64,000 nt of DNA, taken from the NCBI RefSeq assembly GCF_020171945.1, contig NZ_JAIVAP010000003.1, forward strand, positions 205,412 to 269,411. The letters are read 5' to 3'. Under the pieces are notes generated by a model. It worked only from the letters and a program-made list of their open reading frames with translations. It had not been told where the DNA came from and ran no database searches. Numbering within the stretch: the first letter of the stretch is position 1; the number at the start of each line of letters is the position of its first letter. The position numbers and the translations under genes are program-made. The stretch comes from Bacillus infantis. Its GTDB lineage: Bacteria; Bacillota; Bacilli; Bacillales; Cytobacillaceae. Below are positions 52,557-62,341 of the stretch, one piece after another.

Positions 52557-55500
52557 ATGTCTGTACGTTTTATATTGGGCCGGAGCGGCAGCGGCAAGAC
52601 TTCGCTCTGCCTTGAAGAAATCAGGGAGAAAATGAAACATGAGCCGAATGGCCATCCAGTTGTATATCTGGTGCCTGAACAGATGACATTTCTTTCGGAA
52701 TATAAGCTCATCACAACCCCCGGGCTTGGCGGGATGATCCGTACACAGGTGCTGTCATTCACAAGGCTTGCCTGGAAGGTGCTGCAGGAAACAGGCGGGA
52801 TCAGCCGCTATCATTTGAACAGCACCGGCGTCAATATGCTCATCAGAAAAATCATTGAAGATAAAAAGGATGACCTGAAAATCTTTCAGCGTGCGGCAGG
52901 CAAGAACGGCTTTATCGGCCAAATGGAGCAGATGCTGACAGAATTTAAGAGGTACTGCATCGAGCCTGAAGCTCTTGCAGGGAAACGGGAAGAACTTGAA
53001 TCCGGAAGGGGCAGCAGGGGGCTTCAGGACAAGCTGCATGATATGGAATTGATCTATAAGCAGTTTGAAGAAGGACTGCTTGGCAAATACGTAGATTCCG
53101 AGGACTATTTCCGCCTTCTTACTGAAAAAGCAGGGATGTCGGAGTATTTAAAAAATGCCGAGGTTTATATAGACGGCTTTTACAGCTATACGCCCCAGGA
53201 ATATATGATCATCCAGCAGCTTATCAAAGTCTGTAAAAGGGTGACGGTGACCTTTACACTCGACAGGCCTTATAAAACAGCAGTGCCTGAAGACCTTCAC
53301 CTTTTCAGGATGTCTGCAGAATCATATCAGTCTGTTTATGAGATTGCCAGGATGGCTGGAGCCGAGATGGAACAGGAAGTGCTTCTCAATGGTCAGCGGC
53401 GCTGGGACAATGAATCGCTCCGCCACATGGAAAGAGCCTTCAACAGCCGGCCTGCCGAGCCTTTTGCAGGAAAAGCGAATGTCCATATTGCACAGGCAGT
53501 GAACCGGAGAGCAGAAATAGAAGGTGCCGCCAGAGAGATTAAGAGGCTGGCGGAATCAGAGGGATACCGCTATAAAGACATTGCTCTTTTAATGAGAAAT
53601 GGATCGGTTTACCATGACATCATTGAAACAATATTCGATGATTACGGGATTCCGTTTTTTATCGATCAAAAGCGGACAATGATGAACCACCCGCTTATTG
53701 AGCTGATCCGCTCATCACTTGAAGTGATAACCGGCTTCTGGAGATATGAGCCTGTTTTTCGCGCGGTCAAAACCGAACTGCTGTTTCCATCCCAGGCAAA
53801 TCTTGATGTGATCAGGGAAAAAATGGACAAGCTTGAAAACTATGTTCTTGCATATGGTGTCCAGGGGACGAAGTGGACAAAAAAGGACCGCTGGAACTAT
53901 CGCCGCATCAGGGGGCTTGAGTTTGAAACGGTCGTCCAGACCGACTCGGAAAAAGAGCGGGAAGAAGAGCTGAATCAAATGAGGGATCTGATCGCCGCAC
54001 CGATTCTCCGGCTCTCCAGGAGGCTTAAGAAGGCTGACAGCGGAAGAAGGCTGTGCGAGGCTGTCTATCTCTATTTGGAGGAACTGGATATCCCGACGAA
54101 GCTGGAGCGCTGGAAGCTGGAAGAAGAAGAAAATGGGAATCTTGTAAAAGCGAGGGAACATGACCAGGCCTGGAATGCTGTCATGGAGCTTCTCGACCAG
54201 TTTGTTGAAATGCTTGGCGACGAGAAGATTGGCATGAAGCAGTTTGCCTCCATCCTGGATTCAGGGATGGAATCTCTCCGCTTCTCTCTTGTTCCGCCTG
54301 CGATGGACCAGGTGCTGGCAGCAGATCTGGACAAGTCGCGTTTGTCGGATATAAAGGCCGCGTTTGTCATTGGGCTGAATGAGGGCGTTCTGCCCGGGAA
54401 GTTCACTGATGAAGGTGTGCTTGCGGATGCTGACCGGGAAAAGCTTCTGCAGTCAGGTCTAAAAATTGCCCATGGCAGCAAAGTCAGGCTTCTGGATGAG
54501 GACTTTTTGGCTTATCGCGCCTTTTCCACACCTTCCTCCCATCTGTATATCAGTTATCCGCTCGCAAATGAAGAAGGCAAGGCACTGATGCCGTCGCCTT
54601 ATATCAGCCGGGCAAACGAATTGTTTCCGGATGCGCGGCAGCTCACATGGATGGCGGATCCGTTCGAGCTTCCTGAGGAAGAGCAGTTATTATTCGCAGT
54701 GAATGAGGATACTAGCCTTTCCTATCTGGCTTCCCAGCTCCAAATGAATAAAAGGGGCTATAAAATCAGCGGGATCTGGTGGGATGTCTACAATTATTAT
54801 CAAGCGCATCCACGGCTCGGAGACACGGCCAGAAAAGTGCTTTCCAGCCTGAACTACGAAAACAGAACGGCCAGGCTTTCGGAGGAGGCTGCGAAAGAAC
54901 TGTACGGTGAAACGATCCAGGCAAGTGTATCAAGGATGGAGCTTTTCCACAGCTGCCCATTTTCCCATTTTGCCCAGCATGGCCTGAAGCTCAGGGACAG
55001 AAAGATCTTCCGCCTGGAAGCGCCTGATATCGGCGATCTGTTCCATGCAGCTTTAAAGTTCATCGCAGAGACTGTCATGGACAAAAGGATGTCCTGGTCT
55101 GACATGACAAGGCAGGAGTGCGAGAAGCTTGCCAAAGAAGCAGTCGAGATGCTGGCGCCAAAGCTTCAGAATGAGATACTGCTGAGCTCGAACCGCCACT
55201 TTTATATCAAGCGGAAGCTTGAAAATATCATCAGCAGGGCTTCATATATTCTAAGCGAGCATGCTAAGGCAAGCGGATTCTCACCGGTCGGGCTTGAGCT
55301 CGGGTTCGGGCCTAAGGACAAGCTTCCGCCATTGACCTTTAAGCTGAGGAATGGGACGAGCATGGAGCTGGTCGGCCGGATCGACCGGGTTGACAAAGCG
55401 GAAGATGAAAATGGGGTATACCTTCGTGTGATTGATTATAAATCCAGTGCAAAGGATCTGAATATCAGTGAGGTCTACTACGGGCTTGCCCTGCAGATGC

Positions 55501-56048
55501 TCACCTATCTGGATATCATTATCACCCATTCAGGGGACATAGCAGGGAAACAGGCTGATCCAGCAGGTGTCATGTACTTCCATGTCCATAATCCGATCGT
55601 GAACTCCGCGAAGCTTCTCACGCTCGATGAGATTGAAGAGGAGATCTTTAAGAAGTTCAAAATGAACGGGCTGCTGCTCGGGGATGAAAATGTATTAAGG
55701 CTCATGGACCAGACACTTGATTCCGGTGACTCTTCGATTATATCGGCAGGATTTAAAAAGGACGGGACAATCACGAAAAGGTCGAAGGTTGCAACAAGGG
55801 CTGACTTTGACAGCCTCCGGAAATTTGTCCGCGGAACCTATACAAAAACCGGGGATGCGATCGTAAGCGGGTCAGCAGATATCTCCCCATATAAAATGAA
55901 GGACAAGGTGCCATGCACATTCTGTTCGTTTAAATCGGTCTGCCAGTTTGATGAATCGGTTGAATCGAATGAATACAGGGTACTTTCCCCTAAGTCTAAT
56001 GAAGAACTGATGGATAGGATACGAAAGGAGGCGGGAGAGATTGGCTAA
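52557..56048 (+). CDS. addB: AddB, helicase-nuclease subunit of the AddAB recombination complex
   Basis: Protein of 1163 residues. The N-terminal Walker-A-like GRSGSGKTS is retained. The iron-sulfur cysteines are Cys800 (FHSCPF) and Cys1120, Cys1123 and Cys1129 (PCTFCSFKSVCQF), almost the same numbering as in B. subtilis. RVIDYKSSAKD is the RecB-type nuclease motif. With AddA it resects double-strand breaks to Chi sites and loads RecA. An ATG at 52533 is in frame, but GGGGAGGA fits ATG 52557. It overlaps addA by eight bases. Confidence 0.97.
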   Translation: MSVRFILGRSGSGKTSLCLEEIREKMKHEPNGHPVVYLVPEQMTFLSEYKLITTPGLGGMIRTQVLSFTRLAWKVLQETGGISRYHLNSTGVNMLIRKIIEDKKDDLKIFQRAAGKNGFIGQMEQMLTEFKRYCIEPEALAGKREELESGRGSRGLQDKLHDMELIYKQFEEGLLGKYVDSEDYFRLLTEKAGMSEYLKNAEVYIDGFYSYTPQEYMIIQQLIKVCKRVTVTFTLDRPYKTAVPEDLHLFRMSAESYQSVYEIARMAGAEMEQEVLLNGQRRWDNESLRHMERAFNSRPAEPFAGKANVHIAQAVNRRAEIEGAAREIKRLAESEGYRYKDIALLMRNGSVYHDIIETIFDDYGIPFFIDQKRTMMNHPLIELIRSSLEVITGFWRYEPVFRAVKTELLFPSQANLDVIREKMDKLENYVLAYGVQGTKWTKKDRWNYRRIRGLEFETVVQTDSEKEREEELNQMRDLIAAPILRLSRRLKKADSGRRLCEAVYLYLEELDIPTKLERWKLEEEENGNLVKAREHDQAWNAVMELLDQFVEMLGDEKIGMKQFASILDSGMESLRFSLVPPAMDQVLAADLDKSRLSDIKAAFVIGLNEGVLPGKFTDEGVLADADREKLLQSGLKIAHGSKVRLLDEDFLAYRAFSTPSSHLYISYPLANEEGKALMPSPYISRANELFPDARQLTWMADPFELPEEEQLLFAVNEDTSLSYLASQLQMNKRGYKISGIWWDVYNYYQAHPRLGDTARKVLSSLNYENRTARLSEEAAKELYGETIQASVSRMELFHSCPFSHFAQHGLKLRDRKIFRLEAPDIGDLFHAALKFIAETVMDKRMSWSDMTRQECEKLAKEAVEMLAPKLQNEILLSSNRHFYIKRKLENIISRASYILSEHAKASGFSPVGLELGFGPKDKLPPLTFKLRNGTSMELVGRIDRVDKAEDENGVYLRVIDYKSSAKDLNISEVYYGLALQMLTYLDIIITHSGDIAGKQADPAGVMYFHVHNPIVNSAKLLTLDEIEEEIFKKFKMNGLLLGDENVLRLMDQTLDSGDSSIISAGFKKDGTITKRSKVATRADFDSLRKFVRGTYTKTGDAIVSGSADISPYKMKDKVPCTFCSFKSVCQFDESVESNEYRVLSPKSNEELMDRIRKEAGEIG

Positions 56049-59000
56049 AGCAATTATCCCTCCAAAGCCCGAGGGGGCAACCTGGACGGACGACCAGTGG
56101 AAGGCGATCATGGCTTCGGGCCAGGATATCCTTGTGGCCGCAGCAGCAGGCTCCGGAAAAACAGCAGTGCTGGTAGAAAGGATCATCAGCAAGATTGTAT
56201 CCCGGGAAGAGCCGGTCAATGTGGATGAGCTCCTTGTTGTGACCTTTACGAATGCCTCAGCCGCAGAAATGAGGCATCGGATCGGGGAGGCGCTTGAGAG
56301 AGCAATAAACAAGGATCCGCAGTCTGCGCATCTGCGCAGGCAGCTTAGCCTGCTGAGCAGGGCCTCCATATCTACGCTTCATTCCTTTTGCCTTGAGGTG
56401 ATCCGGAAATATTATTATCTGATCGATATCGATCCCGGCTTCCGCATTGCCGATGAGACAGAGGGGCAGCTCCTCAGGGATGAAGTGCTTGAAGAACTGT
56501 TCGAAGAAGAATACGGCAAGGAAAACAATGAAGACTTTTACCGCCTGGTCGATGCTTTCACGAGCGACAGGAGTGATGCAGCCCTCCAGGATATCATCAG
56601 GGAGCTGTATGATTTTGCGCGTTCCAACCCGGCGCCTGATCAATACCTTAATATGGTTTCAGAGATGTATGAAGTCAGCAGCGATGCAAAACTGGAAGAG
56701 CTTCCGTTCATGTCAAGCGTCCTTTTCGACATCGGACTGCAGCTTGAGGGAGCAAGGCAGCTGCTTAGGAATGCGCTTGAGCTTGCCAAAACGCCTGGAG
56801 GGCCCGCTCCGAGGGCTGAGAATTATATGGACGATATCAGGGTGGTTGAGACCTTGATTGCCGCCAACAATGATTCATGGGCCAGCCTAAACGAAGCCAT
56901 GCAGCTTTGGAGCTTTGGCCGCGCGAAAAATTGCAAAGGCGATGAATATGATCCCGGCCTGGTCAAGCAGGCTCAAAAATATAGAGATAAGGCAAAGAAA
57001 ATGATCCAGGATCTGCAGGAGGAATTTTTCTCGCGCAGGCCGGAAAGCTTTATCAGGGACATCCGCGAGATGAAGCCTCATATCGATGTGCTCATAGGTC
57101 TCGTTAAAGCATTTTCAGAGAAATTCAACAGCGTAAAAAGTGAGAAGGGACTTGTTGATTTTGCCGATCTTGAGCATTTTTGCCTGGAAATCCTTTCTGA
57201 TCCATCGGCAAGGAGGGAGGGCGCAATTTTACCATCCGAGCCCGCCCTTTCTTACCGGGATCATTTCAAGGAAGTGCTGGTTGATGAATACCAGGATACC
57301 AATATGGTTCAGGAAGCGATCCTGCAGCTGGTGACTGAAGATGGGGAAGAGACAGGCAATCTGTTCATGGTGGGTGATGTGAAGCAGTCCATTTACCGGT
57401 TCAGGCTGGCTGAGCCCAATCTGTTCCTCGGCAAATATACGCGCTTTACGGTTGATGGAGAGAAGACAGGATTAAAGATCGACCTTGCGAGAAACTTCCG
57501 CAGCAGAAGAGAAGTGCTCGATGGGACCAACTTCCTTTTCAAGCAAGTGATGGGACGGAAGGTTGGGGAAATTGAGTATGACGAGGCCGCAGAGCTTGTC
57601 AAGGGAGCTTCCTATCCTGAGGACCTGCCGTACCCGGTTGAGCTTCATCTGATCGACCTGGACGGACAGGATAAGGCCGAAAGCGGAGAAGCGGATGAAA
57701 CTGATGCGGGTTATGACCTGGAGGATCTCGAGCAGTCACAGCATGAAGCAAGGCTGATGGCTGAAAAAATCAAGGAAATGCTGTCTTCCGGCAAAAAAGT
57801 GTATGAGCCTAAATCAGGCACATACCGTCCTTTAATGTACCGCGATATTGTTATCCTTCTTAGATCAATGACATGGGCTCCGCAAATTATGGAGGAGTTC
57901 AAAAAACAGGGGATTCCGATTTATGCGAATCTGTCTTCGGGCTATTTTGAAGCTACCGAGATAGCCATTATGATGAGCCTGTTAAAAGTGATAGACAATC
58001 CGCATCAGGATATCCCGCTTGCCTCTGTTCTGAGGTCTCCGATTGTCGGCCTTAATGAGGAAGATCTTGCCCAGATCCGAATTGCCGACAAAAAAGGTTC
58101 CTTTTATGAAGCTATGAAGGCGTTTTGTGCAACAAGGAAAAGCGGTGACCTGTATGATAAAGTCAAGCCGTTTTACCTTAAGGTTGCTGAGTGGAGGTCG
58201 ATGGCCAGGCAAGGCGGGCTTTCCGAGCTGATCTGGCAGCTTTACCGCGATACCCATTTCTATGATTTTGCCGGAGGAATGCCCGGCGGCAAGCAAAGGC
58301 AGGCCAATCTCCGTGCACTCTATGACCGGGCACGCCAGTATGAAGAAACTTCCTTCAGGGGCCTTTTCCGCTTCCTGCGTTTCATTGAACGGATGAGGGA
58401 ACGGGGCGATGACCTTGGGGCAGCGCGTGCGCTCGGTGAACAGGAGGATGTGGTGAGAATGATGACCATCCACAGCAGCAAGGGTCTTGAGTTCCCTGTC
58501 GTATTTGCTGCAGGCCTTGCAAGGCAGTTCAATACAATGGATTTGAAAAAGCCCTATCTGCTTGATAAGGAATATGGATTTGCGGCCAAATACGTGAATC
58601 CGGAAAAGCGGATTTCATACCCGTCCCTGCCTCAGCTTGCTTTTAAAAGGAAAAAGAAAATGGAAATGCTTGCAGAGGAAATGCGCGTTCTGTATGTAGC
58701 GCTGACGCGCGCCAAAGAACATCTTTTCCTGGTGGCAAGCGTGAAAAATGCGGAAAAGAAACTGGCGGGCTGGCAGCAGGGTGCCAAAAAAGACAGCTGG
58801 CTGCTGGATGAATATGAACGGGCGGCTGCTTCCAGCTATCTTGATTGGATCGGCCCCGCACTTGTCCGCCACCGGGACGGGGAGCCGCTGAGAAGCGGAC
58901 TGGATGAAGCAATAGGGAGCCAGGAAGAAATTGCTTCACATCCTTCGTCCTGGAAAGTTGAAATCAGGCAGGCAGCCGTTACTCCCGGACAGGAGGAGGA

Positions 59001-59802
59001 CAGCGATGAAGCCGGGGAGCAGTGGATTGACAGAGTGTATGAAGGCAAGCCGGTGCCGGCTGAGTCTCCTTTCAAAGAGGAAATACAAAAATCACTATCC
59101 TGGCAGTACAGCTACCCTTCCGCTGCTTCCCATAAGTCGAAGCAATCTGTTTCAGAAATGAAGCGGCAAAGTGAAGTGAAGGATGAAGAGAGCGGCAGCG
59201 ATCTCGTCAGAAATCTGAAAAAGCCGATCCTGAACAGGCCAAGGTTCATGCAGGAAAAATCGATGACACCTGCCGAGAGGGGCACGGCGATGCATATGGT
59301 CATGCAGCATGCAGATCTTTCAAATCCTGTAACGGAAGAGTCCATTGCGGTGCAGCTGGCTGAGATGAAAGATCGGGAGCTTCTCACGGATGAGCAGGTC
59401 CAGGTGATCGACCCGGCTCTCATTGCGGGATTTTTTCAATCGCCACTTGGGCAGAGGATGAGAAAAGCTGCAAGGATCCAGCGGGAGGTCCCTTTTAACC
59501 TGGCATTGCCGGCAAGCGCCGCCTACCCGGATTGGAAGGGCACCGAAGAACCGGTGCTTGTCCAGGGAATCATCGACTGTATTTTCGAGGATGAGCATGG
59601 TACAGTCCTACTTGATTATAAATCCGACAGCATCGATGGACGCTATAAGGGCGGATTTGAGGAGGCAAAGCCGGTCCTCGAAAAAAGGTATGATATTCAG
59701 ATAGGATTGTATGCAAAAGCTTATGAGGCTATTACTAAGGACCCTGTCGATGAAAGGTATCTATTCTTTTTTGACGGGGGCCATATTTTAAAGCTTGAAT
59801 AG
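56041..59802 (+). CDS. addA: AddA, ATP-dependent helicase-nuclease subunit
   Basis: Protein of 1253 residues of the UvrD/RecB type. Helicase motifs: AAAGSGKTAVLVERI (I), VTFTNASAAEMRHRI (Ia), VDEYQDTN (II), GDVKQSIYRFR (III), ARNFRS (IV), MTIHSSKGLEFPVVF (V) and VALTRAKEHLFL (VI). The C-terminal RecB nuclease motif LLDYKSD (Asp1192, Lys1194) is intact. Starts at TTG 56041 behind AAAGGAGG, inside the end of addB. In B. subtilis sbcD and sbcC follow directly; here the gene is followed by a terminator and yisB. Confidence 0.97.
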   Translation: MAKAIIPPKPEGATWTDDQWKAIMASGQDILVAAAAGSGKTAVLVERIISKIVSREEPVNVDELLVVTFTNASAAEMRHRIGEALERAINKDPQSAHLRRQLSLLSRASISTLHSFCLEVIRKYYYLIDIDPGFRIADETEGQLLRDEVLEELFEEEYGKENNEDFYRLVDAFTSDRSDAALQDIIRELYDFARSNPAPDQYLNMVSEMYEVSSDAKLEELPFMSSVLFDIGLQLEGARQLLRNALELAKTPGGPAPRAENYMDDIRVVETLIAANNDSWASLNEAMQLWSFGRAKNCKGDEYDPGLVKQAQKYRDKAKKMIQDLQEEFFSRRPESFIRDIREMKPHIDVLIGLVKAFSEKFNSVKSEKGLVDFADLEHFCLEILSDPSARREGAILPSEPALSYRDHFKEVLVDEYQDTNMVQEAILQLVTEDGEETGNLFMVGDVKQSIYRFRLAEPNLFLGKYTRFTVDGEKTGLKIDLARNFRSRREVLDGTNFLFKQVMGRKVGEIEYDEAAELVKGASYPEDLPYPVELHLIDLDGQDKAESGEADETDAGYDLEDLEQSQHEARLMAEKIKEMLSSGKKVYEPKSGTYRPLMYRDIVILLRSMTWAPQIMEEFKKQGIPIYANLSSGYFEATEIAIMMSLLKVIDNPHQDIPLASVLRSPIVGLNEEDLAQIRIADKKGSFYEAMKAFCATRKSGDLYDKVKPFYLKVAEWRSMARQGGLSELIWQLYRDTHFYDFAGGMPGGKQRQANLRALYDRARQYEETSFRGLFRFLRFIERMRERGDDLGAARALGEQEDVVRMMTIHSSKGLEFPVVFAAGLARQFNTMDLKKPYLLDKEYGFAAKYVNPEKRISYPSLPQLAFKRKKKMEMLAEEMRVLYVALTRAKEHLFLVASVKNAEKKLAGWQQGAKKDSWLLDEYERAAASSYLDWIGPALVRHRDGEPLRSGLDEAIGSQEEIASHPSSWKVEIRQAAVTPGQEEDSDEAGEQWIDRVYEGKPVPAESPFKEEIQKSLSWQYSYPSAASHKSKQSVSEMKRQSEVKDEESGSDLVRNLKKPILNRPRFMQEKSMTPAERGTAMHMVMQHADLSNPVTEESIAVQLAEMKDRELLTDEQVQVIDPALIAGFFQSPLGQRMRKAARIQREVPFNLALPASAAYPDWKGTEEPVLVQGIIDCIFEDEHGTVLLDYKSDSIDGRYKGGFEEAKPVLEKRYDIQIGLYAKAYEAITKDPVDERYLFFFDGGHILKLE

Positions 59803-59810
59803 AGATAATA

Positions 59811-59844
59811 AAAAAGCAAAAGGGGAGACTCTTTTGCTTTTTTC
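59811..59844 (+). terminator. Terminator of addBA
   Basis: Perfect 12-base-pair stem AAAAAGCAAAAG/CTTTTGCTTTTT with an eight-base loop, ending in TTTTTT. Confidence 0.92.
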
Positions 59845-59882
59845 TTCATTAACGCTGAAAATTGGAGAAGGGAGCTGCACTC

Positions 59883-60185
59883 ATGGGGAAAAGAAGCAAT
59901 GCAGAGGGCATATGCGAGCTCTGCGGACGTGAGCCTGTCGAAGTGACGGTCCATCATCTTACACCGAAAGAGTTCGGCGGGACATTCCTGCCGACGGCCA
60001 ATCTTTGCATTCCGTGCCATAAGCAGATCCACGCTTTATATCCTAATTCTGAATTGGCAGCGAGGCTGAATACAATCGGGCTTTTAAAGGAAGATCCCCA
60101 GATCGCCAAATTTCTGAAATGGATAAAAAAACAGCCTTCATCAAAGCTGACAAAGGCTAAAAAGTCAAATGCGAGAAAAAAATAG
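59883..60185 (+). CDS. yisB: YisB-type HNH endonuclease-like protein
   Basis: A 100-residue protein: CELCGREPVEVTVHHLTPKEFGG and CIPCHKQIHALYP give the HNH-type zinc and active-site pattern (CxxC, HH, CxxCH, H). The lysine-rich tail may bind nucleic acid. It matches YisB, which lies between sbcC and gerP in B. subtilis. GGAG precedes the ATG at 59883. Role in repair is suggested only by neighbours. Converges with gerPF. Confidence 0.85.
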   Translation: MGKRSNAEGICELCGREPVEVTVHHLTPKEFGGTFLPTANLCIPCHKQIHALYPNSELAARLNTIGLLKEDPQIAKFLKWIKKQPSSKLTKAKKSNARKK

Positions 60186-60229
60186 AGCTTGCCAGGTTGT
60201 TTTTAAGACGCCGGAAGGACCGGAAGCCC

Positions 60230-60448
60230 TTAGTTATTCCCGACGTTTGGCTGATCGATCAGATTGGTGTCAAGTACATTGCTGGCATTAAGGCCGTTAT
60301 TTGTGATAATGAATCCGCCTGTATTGAAGGCGCCCTGGCCGCTCGTTGATTTGGAGTTACTTTTCGGCGAGATGTACAGGGCATCCCCGAATTGCACGAT
60401 CCCCCCTCCAACATTCACAATCTGCACAGGTCCGATGATTGCAGGCAT
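60230..60448 (-). CDS. gerPF: GerPF, spore germination/coat permeability protein
   Basis: A 72-residue protein, MPAIIGPVQIVNVGGGIVQFGDALYISPKS at the start (written as two adjacent motifs: MPAIIGPVQIVNV and GGGIVQFGDALY). It is a paralogue of GerPA at the other end of the operon. GerP proteins lie in the inner coat and help germinants reach the spore interior. Glycine- and asparagine-rich. Last gene of the operon. Confidence 0.93.
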   Translation of the reverse strand: MPAIIGPVQIVNVGGGIVQFGDALYISPKSNSKSTSGQGAFNTGGFIITNNGLNASNVLDTNLIDQPNVGNN

Positions 60449-60493
60449 TGTACCACTTCCTTTTTTCTGGCATTGCTTTTCCCGCCCCTTCTG

Positions 60494-60871
60494 TCAGGTT
60501 TCCTGAAGAGGCAGAAGCTGGCGGATATGCTTGACGCGCGATTCCATTGAAACTTGGCCGCTGTTGCCGATATGGAGCATGGATGAAGCTGAAATACCGA
60601 TAATATCTATAGAATCCACCTTAATGGCTGGTTTGCTTTGATGTACATACATTTGAAGGGCATCTTCCAGGGCCGGAAGGGGAAGCGGCTCTGTAAAGAT
60701 CGGATAATCACTGTACCTTCCTTCATTTCCGAAGAAAATCTCAGCTTCCCGCTGTACAGCAAGCGCTCTTGAAAACCCCTGTATATACTCAGAATCTCCC
60801 ACTTGTATGATGGAGGAAAAGGAAACGGTATCCACATTCAGTTTATTGACTATTGCTGTTCTCTGAAGCAT
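60494..60871 (-). CDS. gerPE: GerPE
   Basis: A 125-residue protein of the gerP operon, with LNVDTVSFSSIIQVGD at the start and IDIIGISASSMLHIGN near residue 95. Both contain the S-S-x-x-x-x-G-[DN] pattern shared by GerPA, B, D and F, so two such modules appear to be fused. It starts four bases after the gerPD stop. Needed for germinant access in B. subtilis and B. cereus. Confidence 0.92.
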   Translation of the reverse strand: MLQRTAIVNKLNVDTVSFSSIIQVGDSEYIQGFSRALAVQREAEIFFGNEGRYSDYPIFTEPLPLPALEDALQMYVHQSKPAIKVDSIDIIGISASSMLHIGNSGQVSMESRVKHIRQLLPLQET

Positions 60872-60875
60872 GTCA

Positions 60876-61052
60876 TCACTCCGGAGTCAGCGGCACAAAC
60901 GGTCCGATTATAAGGGATTCCGCCGGGGTATCAAAGGTTGAGGCAAGCTGGATGGTCTGGGTGTCGCCAACCATGAGCAGAGATGAGCTTGACACACCGA
61001 TGACGCGGATGCTGCCGACATTCAAGTCTCTGTTATAAACCTCGAAGTTCAT
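60876..61052 (-). CDS. gerPD: GerPD
   Basis: A 58-residue protein beginning MNFEVYNRDLNVGSIRVIG, then VSSSSLLMVGDTQTI, the common GerP module. Length matches B. subtilis GerPD. The frame is open upstream, but the ATG at 61052 overlaps the gerPC stop (ATGA), indicating coupled translation. Confidence 0.93.
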   Translation of the reverse strand: MNFEVYNRDLNVGSIRVIGVSSSSLLMVGDTQTIQLASTFDTPAESLIIGPFVPLTPE

Positions 61053-61666
61053 TCTTTCTTCATCCCTTTCATATTTTCGGGCAGATTCCCAAGGAAGGCT
61101 TTCACCCCGTTGCGGATCTCCCCTTTTATCAGGGAAGCAGCCTCTTTCCACCAGCCTTCGGGATTCCTCGCCATCTGCTGATTATTTTGAGCCTGCTTCA
61201 TATAGTAGTCGATTCTGCTTGGCAGCTGTTTTTTTACATCTTCTTTTATAAAAGAAAGATAGGAAGAGTCCGCCTCTAAATTCAGCCCGCCAGCCGCTTC
61301 TTCATAGACCTGCGGCAGTTCTTTCTCCAGGAAAGCCTCGATGTCTTCCTCAATTTCCACGACTCTTTGCATCTGTCCCTGCGGGGTGGGAGGTACAGAT
61401 ACATTGCTGCCTTTAACAGCAAAGTCTTCTATTCCCTGGAGCTCTGAGGGATTCAATCCGATATTCAATGTCCCTTCCAAAGTTTCAACCTTCAGCTGGT
61501 CGAATTTGTATTCAATGGTATCCACCTGGATTGGCGGGCGGTCTTTGAGTGCATTCAGCTGCTGCTGCAGTTCGCCGGCCAATTTCTCCAGCTTTTTGAT
61601 CCTGCTGTCCTGATACTGGACAAACTGATGGAGCTTCTGCATATACGTGTAAAAATCCTGATTCAA
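61049..61666 (-). CDS. gerPC: GerPC
   Basis: A 205-residue protein, the only large and non-glycine-rich member of the operon. MNQDFYTYMQKLHQFVQYQ is followed by a coiled coil (about 20-45, KLEKLAGELQQQLNAL), a central region IQVDTIEYKFDQLKVETLEG and an amphipathic C-terminal part. In other Bacillus GerPC is also coat-located. Overlaps gerPD by four bases. Confidence 0.93.
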   Translation of the reverse strand: MNQDFYTYMQKLHQFVQYQDSRIKKLEKLAGELQQQLNALKDRPPIQVDTIEYKFDQLKVETLEGTLNIGLNPSELQGIEDFAVKGSNVSVPPTPQGQMQRVVEIEEDIEAFLEKELPQVYEEAAGGLNLEADSSYLSFIKEDVKKQLPSRIDYYMKQAQNNQQMARNPEGWWKEAASLIKGEIRNGVKAFLGNLPENMKGMKKE

Positions 61667-61704
61667 GCGGCCACCCCTTTTCGTGTATAGTCATTACTTG
61701 AAGG

Positions 61705-61938
61705 CTACCTTGCATAACCCGTAGCGCCCGGCGAAGCAAGAGGGACTGCCGGCGCCTCGACCGGCGTTCCTCCTGGAGACGATGCCTGGGGTGCAGGCTC
61801 CAGGAAGCCCCCGGTATTATACAAAAAGGAAGCAGGCTTGATGATTCCCGCACTCCCGATCTGGAAGACAGAGGAATTTGTCAATCCTCCTATACGGATA
61901 TTGCTGATATGAATGGTTTGCTGTATATAGAAATTCAT
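61705..61938 (-). CDS. gerPB: GerPB
   Basis: A 77-residue protein: MNFYIQQTIHISNIRIGGL, then TNSSVFQIGSAGIIKPAS, the GerP module, and a Pro/Gly/Ala-rich tail. The tail is unlike the Gly/Asn-rich ends of its paralogues. It lies 15 bases after gerPA. Confidence 0.92.
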   Translation of the reverse strand: MNFYIQQTIHISNIRIGGLTNSSVFQIGSAGIIKPASFLYNTGGFLEPAPQASSPGGTPVEAPAVPLASPGATGYAR

Positions 61939-61953
61939 AGTATCACCCTATGG

Positions 61954-62175
61954 TCAAGCATTGAAATAATTGCCCTGGTCGACCCCGTCCTGATCAAACG
62001 TATTGGTTGTGCTCTGCCTGTTATAGACGTTGAGTCCATCTCCGGTATTGAACGAGCCAGCGCCGGAAAAGGTCTTGGCATTGGAAAGAGGCATGATTTT
62101 GTAGACATCCCCAATATGGAATACGGAACTGCTTCCGATTGATACTACCTGTGCGACTCCTACGATTGCCGGCAT
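61954..62175 (-). CDS. gerPA: GerPA
   Basis: A 73-residue protein: MPAIVGVAQVVSIGSSS and VFHIGDVYKIMPLSNAK at the start, then a Gly/Asn-rich tail ending NYFNA. First gene of gerPABCDEF. AAAGGATG lies before the ATG, and the sigma-K promoter is 34 bases upstream of it. Spore coat assembly and germinant permeability. Confidence 0.93.
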   Translation of the reverse strand: MPAIVGVAQVVSIGSSSVFHIGDVYKIMPLSNAKTFSGAGSFNTGDGLNVYNRQSTTNTFDQDGVDQGNYFNA

Positions 62176-62208
62176 ATTAAAACATCCTTTGACTATTGGT
62201 TTCTGTAC

Positions 62209-62235
62209 TATCGTATGTGCCTATGGCAGGAATGT
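62209..62235 (-). promoter_or_regulatory. Sigma-K promoter of the gerP operon
   Basis: On the minus strand the -10 is CATACGATA, a perfect CATANNNTA, with AC exactly 16 bases upstream as the -35 element. This fits late mother-cell expression, the known timing of gerP in B. subtilis. Confidence 0.8.
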
Positions 62236-62341
62236 GATAAGAAAGCCCAAAATAATGGCGCTGAAGCTATCCTGCTGTGTAATTGAATGTAAAATATGTT
62301 AAAATGACAGTAAATTCAGACTTTTTATGAGGAGGCTGCTT

